Below the pieces are notes generated by a model. The model ran no database searches. It had not been told where the DNA came from and saw only the letters and a program-made list of their open reading frames with translations. Shown here piece after piece: positions 3,797 to 5,351 of a stretch of 5,351 nt of DNA. The DNA is taken from the NCBI GenBank assembly GCA_027019885.1, contig JALUWC010000553.1, forward strand, positions 1 through 5,351, in the 5' to 3' direction. The stretch is from Geoglobus sp. Its GTDB lineage: Archaea > Halobacteriota > Archaeoglobi > Archaeoglobales > Archaeoglobaceae. The stretch's first letter is position 1, and each line of letters starts with the position of its first letter. The position numbers and the translations under genes were made by a program.

Positions 3797-5351
3797 TCAC
3801 CCTAAGAATACATCAAGCTTATCAATCTTTTTGAATAATCCGGTTATTTTACAGAATGTCGTTTTTCCTTGCAACTCATCAACAATACCTGCGTCAAGCT
3901 TTTTCTCTGCCTCAGCGAAAAAGATGTAATCTCCGAGTCTATTTCCTGAGGGCCTGCTCTCAAGCTTTCTCAGATTTATGTTGTGTCTGTAAAACACCTC
4001 CAGAACTCTATAGAGAGATCCTGGCCTGTCGTCCACACCAAAAAATATGCATGTTACATCTCCATCCCTGCTATCATTCTGCCTCCTTATCAGATAGAAT
4101 CTGGTTTTATTTGAGGTGTTTGACTGAATATCCTTTTTGATGGTGTAAAGCTTGTATAGCTTTGCAGCGAGATTTGACGCTATTGCAGCAGATCTCTCGT
4201 CGAGCATCTCTATTGCCTCGCTTGTACTTCTTGTGTACCTTATCTCCGCATGAGGCAAGTAATTGTTTATGAACTCAGCACACTGAGCTATGGCCTGAGG
4301 ATGAGAGAAAACAACATGGATCTCCTTTGGACTTAATTTTCTTCTTGCCACCAGGTTATGCCTGATTTCAGACTCATATTCCGCAAACACCTCGACATCG
4401 TATTTGAGCAGAGAGTCCAGAGTCTGGATTACCGTCCCATTCAAGGAGTTCTCAACTGGGACAAGCCCAAAATCAGCCTCCCCTCTTTGAACAGCCTCGA
4501 ATATCCCATCGACACTGCCCTTATAGACTATTGGCAGTCTTGAGCCTATGAGTTTAAGAGCTGCCTCCTCAGAAAAGCTTCCCTGCGGGCCAAGAACCGC
4601 AATTTTTTTCCTTATTCCGAGAGTTCTGTACTCTTCCTCTTTAGTAAGCCTCATTATGTTCTCGAATATATCTGAGATGTAAAGGGGGTTGAGCTCGGTT
4701 TTCCGTATGATTTCCCTTAGCTTTACATCCTCTATCTGGGATATCTCAACAGGTTCGTTCATCCTCCTTTTCTCAATGGCCACCTTTTTCCCAGCAGATA
4801 CTCTGCTTTCAATCAGCCTGAGAATCATCGAGTCAAGAGCTCTGATGTAACCCCTGAGCTCATCAATCCCATCAACCTCCACAGTGGCTTTGTATGCATC
4901 AAGAATGAATGTCGAGTCCCTATAATTCTGAAATGATTCTCTTAAATTCTCAACAAGCTCTCTGAACTCATTTCTGTCCTTCATCAGTTCATGGAGCAGC
5001 CCTGCATTCTCAACAATCTCCTCTCGCAGGTTCTCGGCATTTTTCTGAATCTGGTAGTACATCCTCCAGTCCTGATTTAGTATCCTGCTTGCGAGCTTGT
5101 GCATAACCAAGAATATTGGCGATGCTATGCCGTATTCCTCCCTGAATCTGTCCTTCAATGTTAATGCGAACAGAAACAGAAGAAAATGAGCTACACCCTG
5201 AATTTCTGCCATTCTTCTGTCATGCTCTTCATAAGGCAGGTAAGACAGAATTGCTCCAGCCTTTCTGAGTTCATCAAGAATTCTCTCTGCTTCCTCTCTT
5301 TCAGATTGAGACACCACGATTATGTTTGAAAGCCCTATCTCGCTCCCCGGC
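3797..5351 (-). CDS. TyrA-AroQ-PheA fusion: prephenate dehydrogenase, chorismate mutase and prephenate dehydratase (N-terminus cut)
   Basis: 517 residues are visible; the frame is open through the right edge, so the GTG at 5317 is internal. Order from the edge: (1) the helical C-terminal part of prephenate dehydrogenase, about 5350-4900, with EEHDRRMAEIQGVAHFL typical of TyrA dimer helices; the NAD-binding part lies outside. (2) An AroQ-type chorismate mutase helical domain, about 4870-4613 (ELRGYIRALDSMILRLIESR, then K in IEKRRMNEP). (3) Prephenate dehydratase, about 4609-4088: GPQGSFSEEA, VPVENSLNGTV, RHNL, SHPQAIAQC, TRSTSEA and the catalytic NKTRF. (4) An ACT domain, about 4060-3800, with DRPGSLYRVL and LESRPSG, the phenylalanine-binding signature. 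It would convert chorismate to prephenate and then to 4-hydroxyphenylpyruvate or phenylpyruvate, with Phe feedback on the dehydratase. I recall the same triple fusion, about 620 residues long, in A. fulgidus, so roughly 100 residues are missing here. Confidence 0.95.
   Translation of the reverse strand, partial: PGSEIGLSNIIVVSQSEREEAERILDELRKAGAILSYLPYEEHDRRMAEIQGVAHFLLFLFALTLKDRFREEYGIASPIFLVMHKLASRILNQDWRMYYQIQKNAENLREEIVENAGLLHELMKDRNEFRELVENLRESFQNYRDSTFILDAYKATVEVDGIDELRGYIRALDSMILRLIESRVSAGKKVAIEKRRMNEPVEISQIEDVKLREIIRKTELNPLYISDIFENIMRLTKEEEYRTLGIRKKIAVLGPQGSFSEEAALKLIGSRLPIVYKGSVDGIFEAVQRGEADFGLVPVENSLNGTVIQTLDSLLKYDVEVFAEYESEIRHNLVARRKLSPKEIHVVFSHPQAIAQCAEFINNYLPHAEIRYTRSTSEAIEMLDERSAAIASNLAAKLYKLYTIKKDIQSNTSNKTRFYLIRRQNDSRDGDVTCIFFGVDDRPGSLYRVLEVFYRHNINLRKLESRPSGNRLGDYIFFAEAEKKLDAGIVDELQGKTTFCKITGLFKKIDKLDVFLG

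Noticed and set aside
3477..3800. 107-codon minus-strand frame opposite the zinc-ribbon gene
   Set aside because: It would run opposite the end of the 200-residue protein and the whole zinc-ribbon gene, which has clear CxxC motifs and a membrane helix.
5315..5317. GTG at 5317 as the start of the aromatic fusion protein
   Set aside because: The frame stays open to the right edge and the residues after it are the middle of a TyrA domain, so the gene is cut by the window.

Overview
The window looks like a piece of a euryarchaeal chromosome, most likely from the Archaeoglobales (Archaeoglobus, Geoglobus or Ferroglobus type). Three things point there. A Sec61-beta/SecG protein of archaeal form is present. 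Several genes have a TATA-like box about 25-27 bases before the start codon and no Shine-Dalgarno, which fits leaderless archaeal transcripts. On the right edge is a TyrA-AroQ-PheA fusion, an arrangement I recall from Archaeoglobus fulgidus. The genus assignment is an inference. Coding density is very high: no gap between genes exceeds about 90 bases, and I see no RNA genes, CRISPR array or insertion sequence.

Left part (1-1638). An unrecognised gene enters from the left edge and ends at 157. Its last codons hold a near-perfect ribosome binding site for a dUTPase of the dCTP deaminase superfamily (161-664). The dUTPase converges on a metal-dependent amidohydrolase on the minus strand (673-1638), with only 8 bases between the stop codons.

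Centre (1639-2875). The amidohydrolase and a short secG gene (1677-1850) diverge from a 38-base spacer that holds both TATA boxes in an interleaved layout. secG overlaps the GTPase gene engB (1831-2421) by 20 bases, so the two probably form one operon. A second transcription unit carries a 53-residue charged unknown protein (2500-2661) overlapping a ubiquitin-like MoaD/ThiS/SAMP-type protein (2624-2875). The diglycine of that protein is unexpectedly followed by Ser-Thr-Ser.

Right part (2876-5351). A 21-base near-perfect inverted repeat lies just before a 200-residue protein that resembles a KaiC/RadA-type RecA fold stripped of its nucleotide-binding motifs. A leaderless gene for a membrane-anchored zinc-ribbon protein follows (3600-3794). 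It converges, 2 bases apart, with the aromatic amino acid fusion enzyme on the minus strand (3797 to beyond the right edge). That enzyme would carry the branch from chorismate to prephenate and on to the tyrosine and phenylalanine precursors. Its ACT domain predicts feedback control by phenylalanine.

Most genes are housekeeping: nucleotide hygiene, protein secretion, GTPase-assisted assembly and aromatic amino acid synthesis. The least explained stretch is 2422-3565: the small charged protein, the extended ubiquitin-like protein, the inverted repeat and the degenerate RecA-like protein.
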